Origin: Paraburkholderia largidicola
Lineage (GTDB): Bacteria > Pseudomonadota > Gammaproteobacteria > Burkholderiales > Burkholderiaceae
Assembly: GCF_013426895.1 (NCBI RefSeq)
Contig: NZ_AP023175.1
Location: 558,001 to 622,000, forward strand
Direction of reading: 5' to 3'
DNA: 64,000 nt
Shown: piece after piece, positions 51,475 to 60,683 of the stretch
Numbering within the stretch: the stretch's first letter is position 1
How the letters are laid out: each line of letters starts with the position of its first letter
Notes under the pieces: model-generated
What the model saw: only the letters and a program-made list of their open reading frames with translations
Database searches by the model: none
What the model was told of the DNA's origin: nothing
Translations under genes and position numbers: made by a program

Positions 51475-52455
51475 CTACACGCGGATGCGCACCGTCCTGC
51501 GCAGCCACAGAATGCCGAAGAACATCATCGCCATGGCGATGCCCGCGATCTTCTGGCCCGTCGGGTCTTCCCAGAACACCTTGCAGTAGTCGGGGTTCAA
51601 CACCGACAACGCGGCGATCACGGCAAACGGCAGCAGCCCCAGAATCCACGCGGACATGCGACCTTCCGCCGACAGCACGCGCACCTTGCCGAGCAGCTTG
51701 AGCCGTTCGCGGATGATGCCGGCGATGTTGCCGAGAATCTCCGCGAGATTGCCGCCCGCCTCGCGCTGGATCAGCACGGCGATCACGAAGTAGCGCACGT
51801 CGTCGACGGGCACGCGGCTCACCAGATTCATCAGCGCGTCGCTCATCGACACGCCGTAGTTGATTTCATCGAAGGCGATGCGGAACTCGCCGCCAAGCGG
51901 ATTCGGCAACTCGTCGCCCACCATGCCGAGCGCGGCGGGAAACGAATGGCCGGCGCGCAGCGCGCGGGCGATCAGATCGGCGGCATCAGGCAGCTGGCGT
52001 TCGAGTTGCACGATGCGCTTCGCGCGCTTGCCGCGCAGATATACGAGCGGCAGCAGCGCGGCCGCGCCCGCCACCGCGAGCGCGATCGCAAACGGCAGAT
52101 GCATCGCGCTCACGCCGAACACGAGTCCCGCGAACCCGAATGCAACGGTATAGCCGACGAAGCGCCCGACCGACCACGTCAACCCCGACTGCTGCAGGTA
52201 CAGATCGAGCCGATGCACGCGCGGCATGCGCATCAACATGCGTGTGAAAGTCGGCGATTCGCTCAGCAGGCGCTGCTTGAGAATCGACATCTGTTCGCCG
52301 CTGACGTGGCCGCCTGCCGACATCGCGCGAATCCGCGCGTCCATGCGCTTGACGACCGGGCCGTGGTGGCTGTTCCAGTACAGGTACACGCCCTCGATCA
52401 GCAGCACGACCGCGACGAAGCCGAGAACGGCAAAAGCCAGCAGTGTCGTATCCAT
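51475..52455 (-). CDS. tadB: Tad inner-membrane protein TadB
   Basis: 326-residue GspF-like platform protein. Four hydrophobic helices (TTLLAFAVLGFVAVVLLIEGVYL at the start, GYTVAFGFAGLVFGVSA, IALAVAGAAALLPLVYL and a C-terminal ILGLLPFAVIAALSVL) flank the conserved F-domain QLPDAADLIARALRAGHSFPAAL. The ATG at 52455 is selected because the extra upstream codons are not family-like. It lies 28 nt after tadA. Confidence 0.92.
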   Translation of the reverse strand: MDTTLLAFAVLGFVAVVLLIEGVYLYWNSHHGPVVKRMDARIRAMSAGGHVSGEQMSILKQRLLSESPTFTRMLMRMPRVHRLDLYLQQSGLTWSVGRFVGYTVAFGFAGLVFGVSAMHLPFAIALAVAGAAALLPLVYLRGKRAKRIVQLERQLPDAADLIARALRAGHSFPAALGMVGDELPNPLGGEFRIAFDEINYGVSMSDALMNLVSRVPVDDVRYFVIAVLIQREAGGNLAEILGNIAGIIRERLKLLGKVRVLSAEGRMSAWILGLLPFAVIAALSVLNPDYCKVFWEDPTGQKIAGIAMAMMFFGILWLRRTVRIRV

Positions 52456-52483
52456 TTGCGCCTCCCTGGCGTCAGGCCCAGCG

Positions 52484-53860
52484 TCAGACTTCGAAACGCC
52501 GCGACGGATCGAACATCTGATCCGGCAACGCGAGGCCGAACGCGGCAAGCCGGTCGGCAAACTTGGGCCGCACGCCTGTCGCGCAGAAGTAGCCCTTGAC
52601 CGTGCCGTCTTCCGCCACGCCCGTGCGCTTGAACGTGAAGATTTCCTGCATGTTGATGATCTCGCCTTCCATCCCGGTGATTTCCGAAATGCTCATCAGC
52701 TTGCGGCGGCCGTCCGTCAGACGCGACGCCTGCACCACCACGGTGATGGCCGATGCGATCTGCTGACGCATCGCCTTGATCGGCATCGTCAGGCCCGCCA
52801 TGCCTACCATGTTTTCGAGGCGCGAGAGCGCATCGCGCGGCGTGTTCGCATGCAGCGTCGCCATCGATCCTTCGTGGCCCGTGTTCATCGCGTGCAGCAT
52901 GTCGAGCGCTTCCGCGCCGCGCACTTCGCCGAGCACGATGCGGTCGGGGCGCATCCGCAATGCGTTCTTCACCAGCGAGCGCTGCGAGATTTCGCCCTTG
53001 CCCTCGATGTTCGGCGGCCGCGTTTCCAGCCGCAGCACGTGTTCCTGGCGCAGTTGCAGTTCCGCGGCATCTTCGATCGTGACGATGCGTTCGTCGTTGG
53101 GAATGAAGCCCGACAGCAGGTTGAGCATCGTGGTCTTGCCGCTGCCCGTGCCGCCCGAGATCAGCACGTTGAGCTTGGCCTTGATGAGCGCTTCGAGCAG
53201 TTGCGCCATCGCGGGCGTGAAGGTCTGGTTCTTCACCATGTCGTCCACTTTCAGCGGATTCACGGCGAAGCGCCGGATCGACACGAGCGGCCCGTCGATC
53301 GCGGAAGGCGGAATGATCGCGTTCACGCGCGAGCCGTCGGGCAGGCGCGCGTCGACCATCGGCGTCGATTCGTCGATACGCCGGCCGACACGCGACACGA
53401 TGCGCTCGATGATCTTCATCAGATGCGCGTCGTCCAGGAACGTGATGTCGGTGTGTTCGAGCTTGCCGCGCCGTTCCACGTAGACGTGCCGCGGCGTGTT
53501 GACGAGTATGTCCGACACGGTCGGGTCGGCGAGCAGCGGTTCGAGCGGGCCGAGGCCGAACATTTCGTCGTGCACGTCCTGCGCGAGGCGGCGCCGCTCG
53601 AGTTCGTTCATCGGAATCTTGTCTTCATCGACGATGCGTTCGACCAGTTGCGCGAGTTCGCGTTTGGTCTGCTCGGGCGTAAGGCGTTGCAGCTTGTCGA
53701 GTTCGACACGGTCGATGATCTTCTCGTGCACGTTCATCTTCAGCTGTTGATACGCGCGGCGCGCGGCGATGCTTTCGGCGCTGTTGCCTGCGGTGGCCGC
53801 CGTCGCCGTGTCGAACGGCGTCGATCCGCTCTGCAGTTTCAGTTGATCGCGCAATGACAT
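52484..53860 (-). CDS. cpaF: Tad secretion ATPase CpaF/TadA
   Basis: 458-residue VirB11/PulE-type hexameric ATPase that powers pilus assembly. The N-terminal half has the CpaF-specific [19 protein letters not shown], and the nucleotide site has the Walker A motif [13 protein letters not shown] and the Asp box [20 protein letters not shown]. Walker B and His boxes are [19 protein letters not shown] and [12 protein letters not shown]. All catalytic elements are intact. It starts at the ATG 53860, which follows a GGGGAGCG ribosome-binding site, and lies 40 nt after cpaE. Confidence 0.96.
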   Translation of the reverse strand: MSLRDQLKLQSGSTPFDTATAATAGNSAESIAARRAYQQLKMNVHEKIIDRVELDKLQRLTPEQTKRELAQLVERIVDEDKIPMNELERRRLAQDVHDEMFGLGPLEPLLADPTVSDILVNTPRHVYVERRGKLEHTDITFLDDAHLMKIIERIVSRVGRRIDESTPMVDARLPDGSRVNAIIPPSAIDGPLVSIRRFAVNPLKVDDMVKNQTFTPAMAQLLEALIKAKLNVLISGGTGSGKTTMLNLLSGFIPNDERIVTIEDAAELQLRQEHVLRLETRPPNIEGKGEISQRSLVKNALRMRPDRIVLGEVRGAEALDMLHAMNTGHEGSMATLHANTPRDALSRLENMVGMAGLTMPIKAMRQQIASAITVVVQASRLTDGRRKLMSISEITGMEGEIINMQEIFTFKRTGVAEDGTVKGYFCATGVRPKFADRLAAFGLALPDQMFDPSRRFEV

Positions 53861-53900
53861 GGTGTCGCTCCCCGGTTCTTGTTGAATGGCGCGGGCCGCT

Positions 53901-55103
53901 TCAGAGATTGGTCTTCAGTTGCGGCACGTCGCGCGGCTTCTGCGCAAAGAGCCGCGCGAGGCCGCCCTTCTTCTCTTTCTGCGGCGCGGGCCACAACGTG
54001 TGCGCGAACGCGACGATGTCCTGCGCGAGCGCGCTGCCCTTGGCGATGCTCATGATGGGCAGCCCCTGATCCAGCGCCGCGCCCGCATGTTTGTCGTCGC
54101 GCGCGAAGCGATGCGCGACGCTCATGCCGAAGCTCTGCTCGAACGTCTGCAGGTTGACGGGCGCGTGCTTGTCGTACTGGTTCACGAGCACGCTGACCTT
54201 GCCCGTCGCGTAGCCGAGTTCGTGAAAGATGTCGAGCATGCGGCGGCCCGTGCGCAGATACAGCACGCTCTGGCGCACCAGCATGCAGATGCGGTCGCTC
54301 TGGTCGAGCACGTGAATCGCGAGCGGATTGATGCCGAGGCCGAGATCGACGATCACCGCGTCATACTGCGAGCGCGCGAGCGTCAGCACGCGTTCGAGCT
54401 GCGCGGGGCGCAACTCGCCTGCGCGGATCGGATCGCCCGCGCCCGCGAGCACGTCGAGGTTGTCGTTGACGTGCATCACGCAGGCGTCGAAGAACGCGTT
54501 GTCGAGCCGGTCGATTTGCCCACAGAGATCGGCGAGCGTCGCGGCGGGCGTCTGGTCCGACATCAGCAGGCTCGCGTCGGCGAACTGCTGGTTCGCATCG
54601 ACGAGCAGCACGCGCTTGCCGCGCTGCGTCGCGAGCGCATGCGCGAGATTCATCGCGATGAAACTCGTGCCCGTTCCGCCCTTGCACGACGTCAGCGCCA
54701 CGACGCGCCCTTCGCGGCGCGCGCCCGCCGTCTTCTTGCCCCACACGTGCGAAAGCTCGGCGGCGAACGCCTGCGCGTCGAGCGGCCACGGCAGCACATG
54801 GCGCACGCCTGCGCGCATGGCGGCCATCAGCAGGGCCGTCGAGGGCGCGGGCGTCACCAGCATGCAGCTCAGTTGCGGCACGTGCGCGACGGCCTCTTCG
54901 ATCGATGCCATGTCTTGCGGCTCGAGACCGACATCGTCGACGATCAGCAGATCCGCCGACTTGATCGACGCCGCGTGCGTGCGCAGATGCCGCACCGAGC
55001 CGTGCACGGCCCGCACGCGATGCGCGACGCCGCATCCTTCTAGCAGTTGCTCGATATGGCGCGAGCGGTCTGGGCCCGATGAGATGAGGAGGATGTCGAT
55101 CAT
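53901..55103 (-). CDS. cpaE: CpaE/TadZ-type MinD-like localisation ATPase
   Basis: 400 residues. An N-terminal receiver-like domain ([17 protein letters not shown]) is followed by a ParA/MinD ATPase with a deviant Walker [21 protein letters not shown], in which the signature Lys of KGGxGKT is retained but the P-loop Lys is replaced by Thr-Ser. [21 protein letters not shown] matches the TadZ family. TadZ proteins place the Tad machinery at the cell pole. The family often loses nucleotide hydrolysis. The start is ATG 55103 after GAGGAGG-like sequence. It is upstream of cpaF in the same operon. Confidence 0.9.
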   Translation of the reverse strand: MIDILLISSGPDRSRHIEQLLEGCGVAHRVRAVHGSVRHLRTHAASIKSADLLIVDDVGLEPQDMASIEEAVAHVPQLSCMLVTPAPSTALLMAAMRAGVRHVLPWPLDAQAFAAELSHVWGKKTAGARREGRVVALTSCKGGTGTSFIAMNLAHALATQRGKRVLLVDANQQFADASLLMSDQTPAATLADLCGQIDRLDNAFFDACVMHVNDNLDVLAGAGDPIRAGELRPAQLERVLTLARSQYDAVIVDLGLGINPLAIHVLDQSDRICMLVRQSVLYLRTGRRMLDIFHELGYATGKVSVLVNQYDKHAPVNLQTFEQSFGMSVAHRFARDDKHAGAALDQGLPIMSIAKGSALAQDIVAFAHTLWPAPQKEKKGGLARLFAQKPRDVPQLKTNL

Positions 55104-55188
55104 GTTCAGTCTCCGCGTGCGGGGCGTGGGGTGTCGTGCGTCGTTTCTGTTGCGGTTGCGATTACGGTTGCGTGTGCGGCGCGCCCGA

Positions 55189-55476
55189 TCAGTTCGAGAC
55201 GGGCAGGCCGACCGCGAACACGTTGATGGGCGGCGGCGGCGTCGTGAACGACTTCGCGTAGTTCTTCTGGATCGCGTGAGCCGTCGAGCCGTCGACGCCC
55301 GCCACCGGGTCGGTGTTCATGCCCGCGTTCGGATTCAGCGTCTGCATTTCCTTCAGCTGCGAGACGGAACTGCCGAACGTCTCGTCCCAGTGCGGCGTCG
55401 AGGTCAGGCAGCCGGCGAGCGTCAGGCTCGCTGCTGCGCACAGCGACGCGCGGATCAATGTCTGGATGGTTTTCAT
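55189..55476 (-). CDS. small Tad-locus lipoprotein (CpaD position)
   Basis: 95 residues. A signal sequence MKTIQTLIRASLCAAASLTLAGC ends in a lipobox (Cys23). The mature part has SVSQLKEMQTLNPNAG and a Pro-rich PPPPINV near the C-terminus. It lies between the cpaC secretin and cpaE, where CpaD/RcpB normally is, but is much shorter than those proteins (about 200 residues) and shows no clear CpaD sequence. It may be a reduced CpaD-like pilotin. Confidence 0.7.
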   Translation of the reverse strand: MKTIQTLIRASLCAAASLTLAGCLTSTPHWDETFGSSVSQLKEMQTLNPNAGMNTDPVAGVDGSTAHAIQKNYAKSFTTPPPPINVFAVGLPVSN

Positions 55477-55511
55477 GTCGGTCTCCCGTGTTCGTCAGAT
55501 GCGCGTCGCGT

Positions 55512-57551
55512 TCACTGCGTGCGGCGCACGTCGTTGGCTTCGCGTGCTTCCTGGGTGCCGGACGGCGCGGCGGACTTTGCCTCGAGCGGCTGCGCGCTCA
55601 CGCTCGCCGTCTGCACGGCGGCCGTATGCACGGTTCCGTCCGTCGGTTCGGTGCGCGTGACGGGCGCCGTTCCGTCGCCGTCGCTGCTGCCCGTCGAGCG
55701 CGGCGTGGCGGGCGCACGGATCGCGTCGGCAGCGGGCTGGGTGCGCTCCGGTGCCGGTACGGGCGACGGCGCCGTCGTGCCTTGCGACGTGATGACGGGT
55801 GTCAGCACCACGGGCGCAGCCGTGCCTGTCGTGGCAATCGCACCGCCCTTCACCGGGATCGGCGACGGAATCGCGGCACCCGTCGACGGCGTCATCGGCT
55901 CGGCGGCAGGCTGCGGCTTCTTGCCTTCCATGTTGCCCGTGAAGAACACGCCCGCTTCCGTGACCTTGCCGAAGTGATCGGTCGGCAGCGGATAGTTCTG
56001 CGGCAGCGGCTTCGCGAGACGCGGCGTCACGACGAACACCAGTTCCGTCTTGTCCTCCTGGAAGTTCGTGCTGCGGAACAGCGCGCCGAGCACGGGCACT
56101 TCGCCGAGGCCCGGCAGGCCCTTGAGCGTGCCCGTCACGTTGCTCTTCATCAGGCCGCCGATCGCGAAGCTCTGGCCGTCGTAGACCTGCAGCGTGGTCG
56201 ACGCGCGGCGCGTCGTGATGAGGGGCAGCACGGCCGTCGTGCTGACCGTGCCCGCCGTCACGGCGACGCCCGTCGGCGACAGCTCCGACACTTCCGGCGA
56301 AACCTTCAGATTGATGCGGCCGTTATCGAGCACGGTCGGCGTGAAGGTCAAACCGACACCGAACGTTTCTTCCTGCAGGATGATCGTCGAGCCCGCTGCG
56401 CCGTTGCTTTGCGGCACCGGGATAAAGACCTTGCCGCCCGCGAGGAAGCTCGCTTCCTGGCCGCTGATCGCCATCAGGTTCGGCTCGGCAAGGACCTTGA
56501 CGAGCTGGTCGGTCTTCTGCGCGTCGAACGCGAAATTCAGCGGCTTGTTGTTCGTCTTCGAGCCGATCAGCGCACCCATGCCGCCCGACAGGAAATCGGC
56601 GAGCAGGCCGAAGCTCCAGCTGCCCGTGCCGCCCTGGATGTTGGCGGCCATGCCGAGCTGGTCGATCAGCGTCTTCGACACTTCGGCCACCTTCACTTCG
56701 AGCATCACCTGCTGCGGCGCGGCCACGTGCATCATGTTGACGATGCGTTCGTTGTTGCCATTGCCCGATGCGCCCGCCGTCTTCATCACGGCGGGAATCA
56801 TCGCGCCACCCTGCGCGCCTGCCCCGTTGGCGGGCGCGGCGACGGGCACGGGCGCGGTCTGGCGCGATACATAGGCGTGCGCCAGTTCGACGATGCGCTC
56901 GGCCTTCACCGAGTCGGACACGGTGCCCGTCAGCACGAGCGTGTCGGCGGCCGCCTTGACCTGCACGCCCGTCTCTTCGGGCATCAGGACGGCGAGCGTC
57001 TGCTGCAGGCCGCCGGGATCGGCGCCGACGGCGACGTCGATGATCGTGCACGAGCCGCTTCTGCCCTGCACGATCATGTTGGTCGTGCCGACATCGGTGC
57101 CGAGCAGATAGAGCGTTTGCGACGACACGAGCATCGCCTGCACGATCGACGGATTACCGACCGTGCGCGTCTTCACCGACTCGCGGATGTTGACCATCTG
57201 CGACTTGCCGACGGGAATCGTCACGCTCTGGTGATCGGCGATCGTGCCCGTGCAGTTCGGACCCCGGCCGCCCTGCGTCACGCCTGCCGCGGCCGCTGGC
57301 GCGGCGCCGCTCATGCCGATCGTCAGATGCACGGCGCCGCCGTTCGACGCCATGCTCATCGGCAGCGGCGCCTGGCCCGGCAGCCCGGCTTCCTGGCTCA
57401 CGGCCTGCGTAGCGGGCAGCGCCCACAATGCGGCGCCGATCAGACCGCAGGCGCTGGCCTGCGCGAGACGCGAGCGGCGCGCAAACGTTGCGGCTTGCGT
57501 CGTAGCGCGCTCAGGCCTTGCATGCGCGCGCTGATTCTCTGTGGCATTCAT
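55512..57551 (-). CDS. cpaC: Tad outer-membrane secretin CpaC/RcpA
   Basis: 679 residues. An N-terminal signal with hydrophobic core is followed by the BON-like and N-domain regions (QSVTIPVGKSQMVNIRESVKTRTVGNPSIVQAM, then SCTIIDVAVGADPGGLQQTL). The secretin beta domain starts at VMLEVKVAEVSKTLIDQLG and includes NKPLNFAFDAQK and the late motif IGGLMKSNVTGTLKGLPGLGEVPVLGALFRS, a general secretin signature. The last ~120 residues are a Pro/Thr/Ala-rich tail. It forms the outer-membrane gate for the Tad pilus. A TACGGGGGAAG ribosome-binding region precedes the ATG at 57551. Confidence 0.95.
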   Translation of the reverse strand: MNATENQRAHARPERATTQAATFARRSRLAQASACGLIGAALWALPATQAVSQEAGLPGQAPLPMSMASNGGAVHLTIGMSGAAPAAAAGVTQGGRGPNCTGTIADHQSVTIPVGKSQMVNIRESVKTRTVGNPSIVQAMLVSSQTLYLLGTDVGTTNMIVQGRSGSCTIIDVAVGADPGGLQQTLAVLMPEETGVQVKAAADTLVLTGTVSDSVKAERIVELAHAYVSRQTAPVPVAAPANGAGAQGGAMIPAVMKTAGASGNGNNERIVNMMHVAAPQQVMLEVKVAEVSKTLIDQLGMAANIQGGTGSWSFGLLADFLSGGMGALIGSKTNNKPLNFAFDAQKTDQLVKVLAEPNLMAISGQEASFLAGGKVFIPVPQSNGAAGSTIILQEETFGVGLTFTPTVLDNGRINLKVSPEVSELSPTGVAVTAGTVSTTAVLPLITTRRASTTLQVYDGQSFAIGGLMKSNVTGTLKGLPGLGEVPVLGALFRSTNFQEDKTELVFVVTPRLAKPLPQNYPLPTDHFGKVTEAGVFFTGNMEGKKPQPAAEPMTPSTGAAIPSPIPVKGGAIATTGTAAPVVLTPVITSQGTTAPSPVPAPERTQPAADAIRAPATPRSTGSSDGDGTAPVTRTEPTDGTVHTAAVQTASVSAQPLEAKSAAPSGTQEAREANDVRRTQ

Positions 57552-57649
57552 GTCCTTCCCCCGTATTGGCGCCGTTGTCTGGTCTCGTCACGGCTTGCGG
57601 TTTCGCGCCTGGTTCTATGCCCGCGCTGTTGTCGCGAATTTCGTGTCGC

Positions 57650-58489
57650 TCAAAAACATTCCTGTCTGGCCTGCGATCCGTCGATCACGCTCACGCAGTT
57701 CGACGGCGCCCGCGCGACGATCTTGCGCACCACCGGCTTCGGCGCGGGCGCTGCCGGCGCGGGCGGCGCGGCGACGGGAATCTTCAGCAACGACGCCTTG
57801 GTCGCGCCCGCCGTCGTTGCGTCCTGCGGATCGACCTGGTTGCGCAGCACGAGCGACAGCGAACCGATGCTGCGTGCGAGGTCGATCTTTTCGGCCTGCT
57901 CGGGCGTGACTTCGAGCGTCACGGCATCGACGACCTTCGGTTTGGTTTCGTCGCGGCCCGCTTCCTGCGCGACGGCCAGAACGAGAATCTTTTCGAGCAC
58001 GATCTTCGAGATGTTCTGGTCGCGTCCCTGCACCGCGCCGTCCTTGTTGTCCTTCTCGGTGTTGACGAGAATGTCGACGTAGTTGCCCGGCAGCGCGAAG
58101 CCCGCGACACCGATCACGTCGTTCACGCGCACCGTGATCGCGCGCTTGCCTTCGTTGATGACGGCCGACAGCCCGCCGAGCGTGCCCACGGGCGAGAGCT
58201 TCGCCTCCAGCACGGGTTCGCCGCGCGACAGGCTCGCCTTCAGCACGCGGCCTTCGAGCTTCTTCACATCGTTGAAGGTGCCGGGCGGCACGCTGCCGGC
58301 AGGCCAGTCGGATACCTTCAGCATGTCGGGCGAAACGCGCTGGCCGAGACTCATGTCGGCCGACGCGATCACCACCTTGGTCGTGGTCGTCGACGACTGC
58401 TGCACCATCCAGCGCGACGCGAACACCACGGCCGCAAGACCGGCCGCCGTCGCGACGACCAACATCACCAACGCGCGAGCGTTCTTCAT
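57650..58489 (-). CDS. cpaB: Tad assembly protein CpaB/RcpC
   Basis: 279 residues. The N-terminal transmembrane helix ARALVMLVVATAAGLAAVVFASRWM is followed by a SAF domain (TTTKVVIASADMSLGQRVSPDMLKVSDWP) and the family motif ITVRVNDVIGVAGFALPGNYVDILV. The C-terminal part has KVVDAVTLEVTPEQAEKIDLARSIGSLSLVLRN. It is a periplasmic partner of the secretin CpaC in the order expected of tad loci. Confidence 0.93.
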   Translation of the reverse strand: MKNARALVMLVVATAAGLAAVVFASRWMVQQSSTTTTKVVIASADMSLGQRVSPDMLKVSDWPAGSVPPGTFNDVKKLEGRVLKASLSRGEPVLEAKLSPVGTLGGLSAVINEGKRAITVRVNDVIGVAGFALPGNYVDILVNTEKDNKDGAVQGRDQNISKIVLEKILVLAVAQEAGRDETKPKVVDAVTLEVTPEQAEKIDLARSIGSLSLVLRNQVDPQDATTAGATKASLLKIPVAAPPAPAAPAPKPVVRKIVARAPSNCVSVIDGSQARQECF

Positions 58490-58566
58490 GTCGTTCTCCT
58501 GACTCTCGCCGTCGGCGACGGCGCTCTAGGGATCGTGTTGCAGGGATTGGGCAGTGAGTCTGTCCG

Positions 58567-59016
58567 TCAGTCCATCAGATCGCGGTCGCGGTCCGGCGGG
58601 CTGCAGGCATCGTCTTCGTCCATGCTTGCGACGCGCTCTTGTGCGGGCAGCTGCAAGGCGGCGCGCAACGGCGCGGCTTGCTGCGCGCGGCGTTCCGCTT
58701 CGCGCTTTGCCACCCACCGCGCGACGACGAGTTCGTCGAGCAGCGCCTGCAGCGCGTATTCGCGTTCCAGCCGGCCCACTGGCGTGAGCAGCGCGCGCTG
58801 GCGCAGATAGATGGCGGGATCGGTCGTGAAGAGCAGTTCCGGCGCCGCGTCCACGTAGTACATTGCACACGCTGTGGACGCGGCCTCCGTGCGGTGTGGC
58901 CGGTTCGTGTTGCCGGCCTCGGTGCCGCTGCCGTTGTCCGCCGATGCGGGACGGCTCCCCCGTGTTGCCGATGTATAGGCATTGGCCGTCTTGCGGCCTG
59001 AATCGTTCGTCTTCAT
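58567..59016 (-). CDS. hypothetical Tad-locus protein, 149 aa
   Basis: Not recognised. It begins MKTNDSGRKTANAYTSATRG and has a Gly/Ser/Asn-rich N-terminus followed by a helical, Arg/Ala/Glu-rich half (LEREYALQALLDELVVARWVAKREAERR, then AQQAAPLRAALQLPAQERV). The end is acidic (DEDDACSPPDRDRDLMD). The ATG at 59016 follows GGGGGAAGTG, a ribosome-binding site that recurs in the tad genes, so I place it in the operon between cpaB and cpaA. It could be a tad-specific accessory protein. Confidence 0.6.
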   Translation of the reverse strand: MKTNDSGRKTANAYTSATRGSRPASADNGSGTEAGNTNRPHRTEAASTACAMYYVDAAPELLFTTDPAIYLRQRALLTPVGRLEREYALQALLDELVVARWVAKREAERRAQQAAPLRAALQLPAQERVASMDEDDACSPPDRDRDLMD

Positions 59017-59358
59017 CACTTCCCCCGTATCTGGCCGGCCTTCCTGCGAAGGCTCTTTCCAGGTGGACGACCCCGCGTCCACACCCCGTTTCTGGATCTG
59101 CTTCAAGCCTTTCTGCGAAGGCTCTGTGCTGCTGCTTCTCTTGTCACTGCCGCTGCGTTTTTTTTACTGGTTCTGGTGGGCTTCGGCTGTTGTCCGCCGT
59201 TCGCCTCTTGTTGTCGGTCGCTCATGCTGTTTGTCGTTATGCACTGCCGTCCTGCCCTGATTCACCTGCTGGCCCCGCCGCTGCTTCCCCGTAGAAATCC
59301 GTTTATTCGCTGCTTGCCCCGTACCGCGTGACTCATTGTTCTTTTGCTTGCCGCTTCG
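59017..59358. other. tad intergenic region with repeated elements
   Basis: 342 bp between the unknown gene and cpaA. Two copies of CTGCGAAGGCTCT (about 59044-59058 and 59112-59125) and two near copies of GCTGCTTxCCCCGTA (59280-59293 and 59309-59323, which resemble the ribosome-binding leader used by other tad genes) are present, but no credible coding frame. Confidence 0.6.
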
Positions 59359-59910
59359 TCACACGTTCACGAACAGCGACAGCATCGTGCCGATCGCGAT
59401 GGCTACGCCGTATGGCAGCGTGCCCGTCGTCGGCCGTCTGGTTCTCGTGTTGCCCGTACCCTGCTCGCTGCCGCCCGCTGCGCCGCCCGACGACACTGAC
59501 ACGTCGATCAGCACGGCAGCCATGTTGTGCAGCCCGGCGCGCACTTGCCGATGCCGCAGCATCTCCGCCAGCGCCCAGACGCCGCCAACCATGCACACCA
59601 TCAACGCAGCGTCGAAAGCGCCGCTCGCACCGCAAAAACATCCGACTGCCGCCATCAGCTTCACATCGCCCGCGCCCATCATCCGCAGCAGATAACCGGG
59701 TAGGAGCACCGCGCCGCCGACGAGCAGGCCGCCACCCCACAACTGCATCCCGTCGATGGCGCCATGCAGCGCGCACTGCACGACGAGTCCCGCGCCCAGA
59801 CCGATGACGACCAGCCAGTTCGGAATGCGCCGCGCATGGATGTCGTAGATCGCTGCCATCACGACCAGCGCCAACACGCAGGGACCCACCGGAAAAGGTA
59901 CGCCGTTCAT
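59359..59910 (-). CDS. cpaA: prepilin peptidase CpaA/TadV
   Basis: 183-residue inner-membrane aspartic peptidase of the A24 family. The first catalytic Asp lies in MAAIYDIHARRIPN and the second in MMGAGDVKLMAAVG (GxGD motif), with hydrophobic helices between. The C-terminal ~50 residues have a Ser/Gly-rich linker followed by a last helix (LPYGVAIAIGTMLSLFVNV). It cleaves and methylates Flp prepilins after the glycine of G-VSAIEY and probably the TadE pseudopilins. It follows the third flp gene. Confidence 0.93.
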   Translation of the reverse strand: MNGVPFPVGPCVLALVVMAAIYDIHARRIPNWLVVIGLGAGLVVQCALHGAIDGMQLWGGGLLVGGAVLLPGYLLRMMGAGDVKLMAAVGCFCGASGAFDAALMVCMVGGVWALAEMLRHRQVRAGLHNMAAVLIDVSVSSGGAAGGSEQGTGNTRTRRPTTGTLPYGVAIAIGTMLSLFVNV

Positions 59911-60034
59911 CGAAAGCTCCGTTAGCTGGATACGTCTGGTGGACTTTGCCGGCGGCCGCTGCCCTGCCTCGAACGCTCGCCGTAGCGAGACAGGGCTGCG
60001 GACTGGCTTGCTCGACTGCCTCAGCCGCCGTCCA

Positions 60035-60214
60035 CTAACCCGCGGCCACGGCTGCGAGCTTGTCCACGATGGTGGTGAAGACGGTCCGCAGATTGGTGCC
60101 GAGCGTCGTGACCGTCGTGATGACTGCCACGGCGATCAAGCCAGCCAGCAGGCCGTATTCGATTGCCGACACGCCGTCTTCTTCGCGCAGGAATTGCTGG
60201 ATTGCATTCTTCAT
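60035..60214 (-). CDS. flp: Flp prepilin 3
   Basis: 59-residue prepilin: MKNAIQQFLREEDG is the leader, with cleavage after Gly14 and then VSAIEYGLLAGLIAVAV (the Flp signature G-x4-EY plus hydrophobic helix). It differs from the other two copies mainly at residue 6 (Gln instead of Thr or Asn) and near the end (TTIVDKLAAVAAG). TACGGGGGACTCC precedes the ATG. It is the third of three consecutive flp genes and lies closest to cpaA. Confidence 0.95.
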   Translation of the reverse strand: MKNAIQQFLREEDGVSAIEYGLLAGLIAVAVITTVTTLGTNLRTVFTTIVDKLAAVAAG

Positions 60215-60273
60215 GGAGTCCCCCGTAACCTGTTAGCCGACATTCGGCCGCCGTCCCGCCGTCCGTTAGTCCG

Positions 60274-60453
60274 TTAACCCGCTGCTACTGCGGCGAGCTT
60301 GTTCGAGATGGTGGTGAAAACGGTCCGCAGATTGGTGCCGAGCGTCGTGACCGTGGTGATGACTGCCACGGCGATCAAACCAGCCAGCAGGCCGTATTCG
60401 ATTGCCGACACGCCGTCTTCTTCGCGCAGAAATTGAGTGATTGCATTCTTCAT
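60274..60453 (-). CDS. flp: Flp prepilin 2
   Basis: 59-residue prepilin, MKNAITQFLREEDG leader and VSAIEYGLLAGLIAVAV core, ending in FTTISNKLAAVAAG. It differs from copy 1 by one residue (Thr6 instead of Asn6). The leader TACGGGGGACACC precedes the ATG at 60453. It lies between copies 1 and 3, in the same transcript. Together these genes form the major pilin supply for the Tad pilus, which serves in adhesion and biofilm formation in other bacteria. Confidence 0.95.
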   Translation of the reverse strand: MKNAITQFLREEDGVSAIEYGLLAGLIAVAVITTVTTLGTNLRTVFTTISNKLAAVAAG

Positions 60454-60503
60454 GGTGTCCCCCGTAGCCTGTTAGCCGAATTCAACCGCCGTCCGTTAGT
60501 CCG

Positions 60504-60683
60504 TTAACCCGCTGCTACTGCGGCGAGCTTGTTCGAGATGGTGGTGAAAACAGTCCTCAGGTTGGTGCCGAGCGTCGTGACCGTCGTGATGACTGCCACG
60601 GCGATCAAACCAGCCAGCAGGCCGTATTCGATTGCCGACACGCCGTCTTCTTCGCGCAGAAACTGATTGATTGCGTTCTTCAT
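60504..60683 (-). CDS. flp: Flp prepilin 1
   Basis: 59-residue prepilin and first gene of the tad operon: leader MKNAINQFLREEDG, core VSAIEYGLLAGLIAVAV, end FTTISNKLAAVAAG. The ATG at 60683 is selected because the upstream in-frame extension lacks the prepilin leader and because TACGGGGGAAATC, the tad-type ribosome-binding region, precedes it. A sigma-54 promoter candidate lies about 310 nt upstream, leaving a long untranslated leader. Confidence 0.95.
   Translation of the reverse strand: MKNAINQFLREEDGVSAIEYGLLAGLIAVAVITTVTTLGTNLRTVFTTISNKLAAVAAG

Larger units (their letters stand above)
60035..60683 (-). repeat. tandem triplication of the flp gene
   Basis: Three flp units of about 230-239 bp, each containing a 180-bp gene plus 50-59 bp of spacer with TACGGGGGA leader, repeat in tandem. 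Spacers include the shared string CCGTCCGTTAGTCCG. Sequence identity is high across genes and spacers, consistent with recent tandem duplication. Confidence 0.9.

Noticed and set aside
52226..58082. long plus-strand frames across the tad genes (543 and 874 codons)
   Set aside because: They oppose cpaF, cpaE, cpaC and cpaB, which have intact catalytic or family motifs, and their products are low-complexity.
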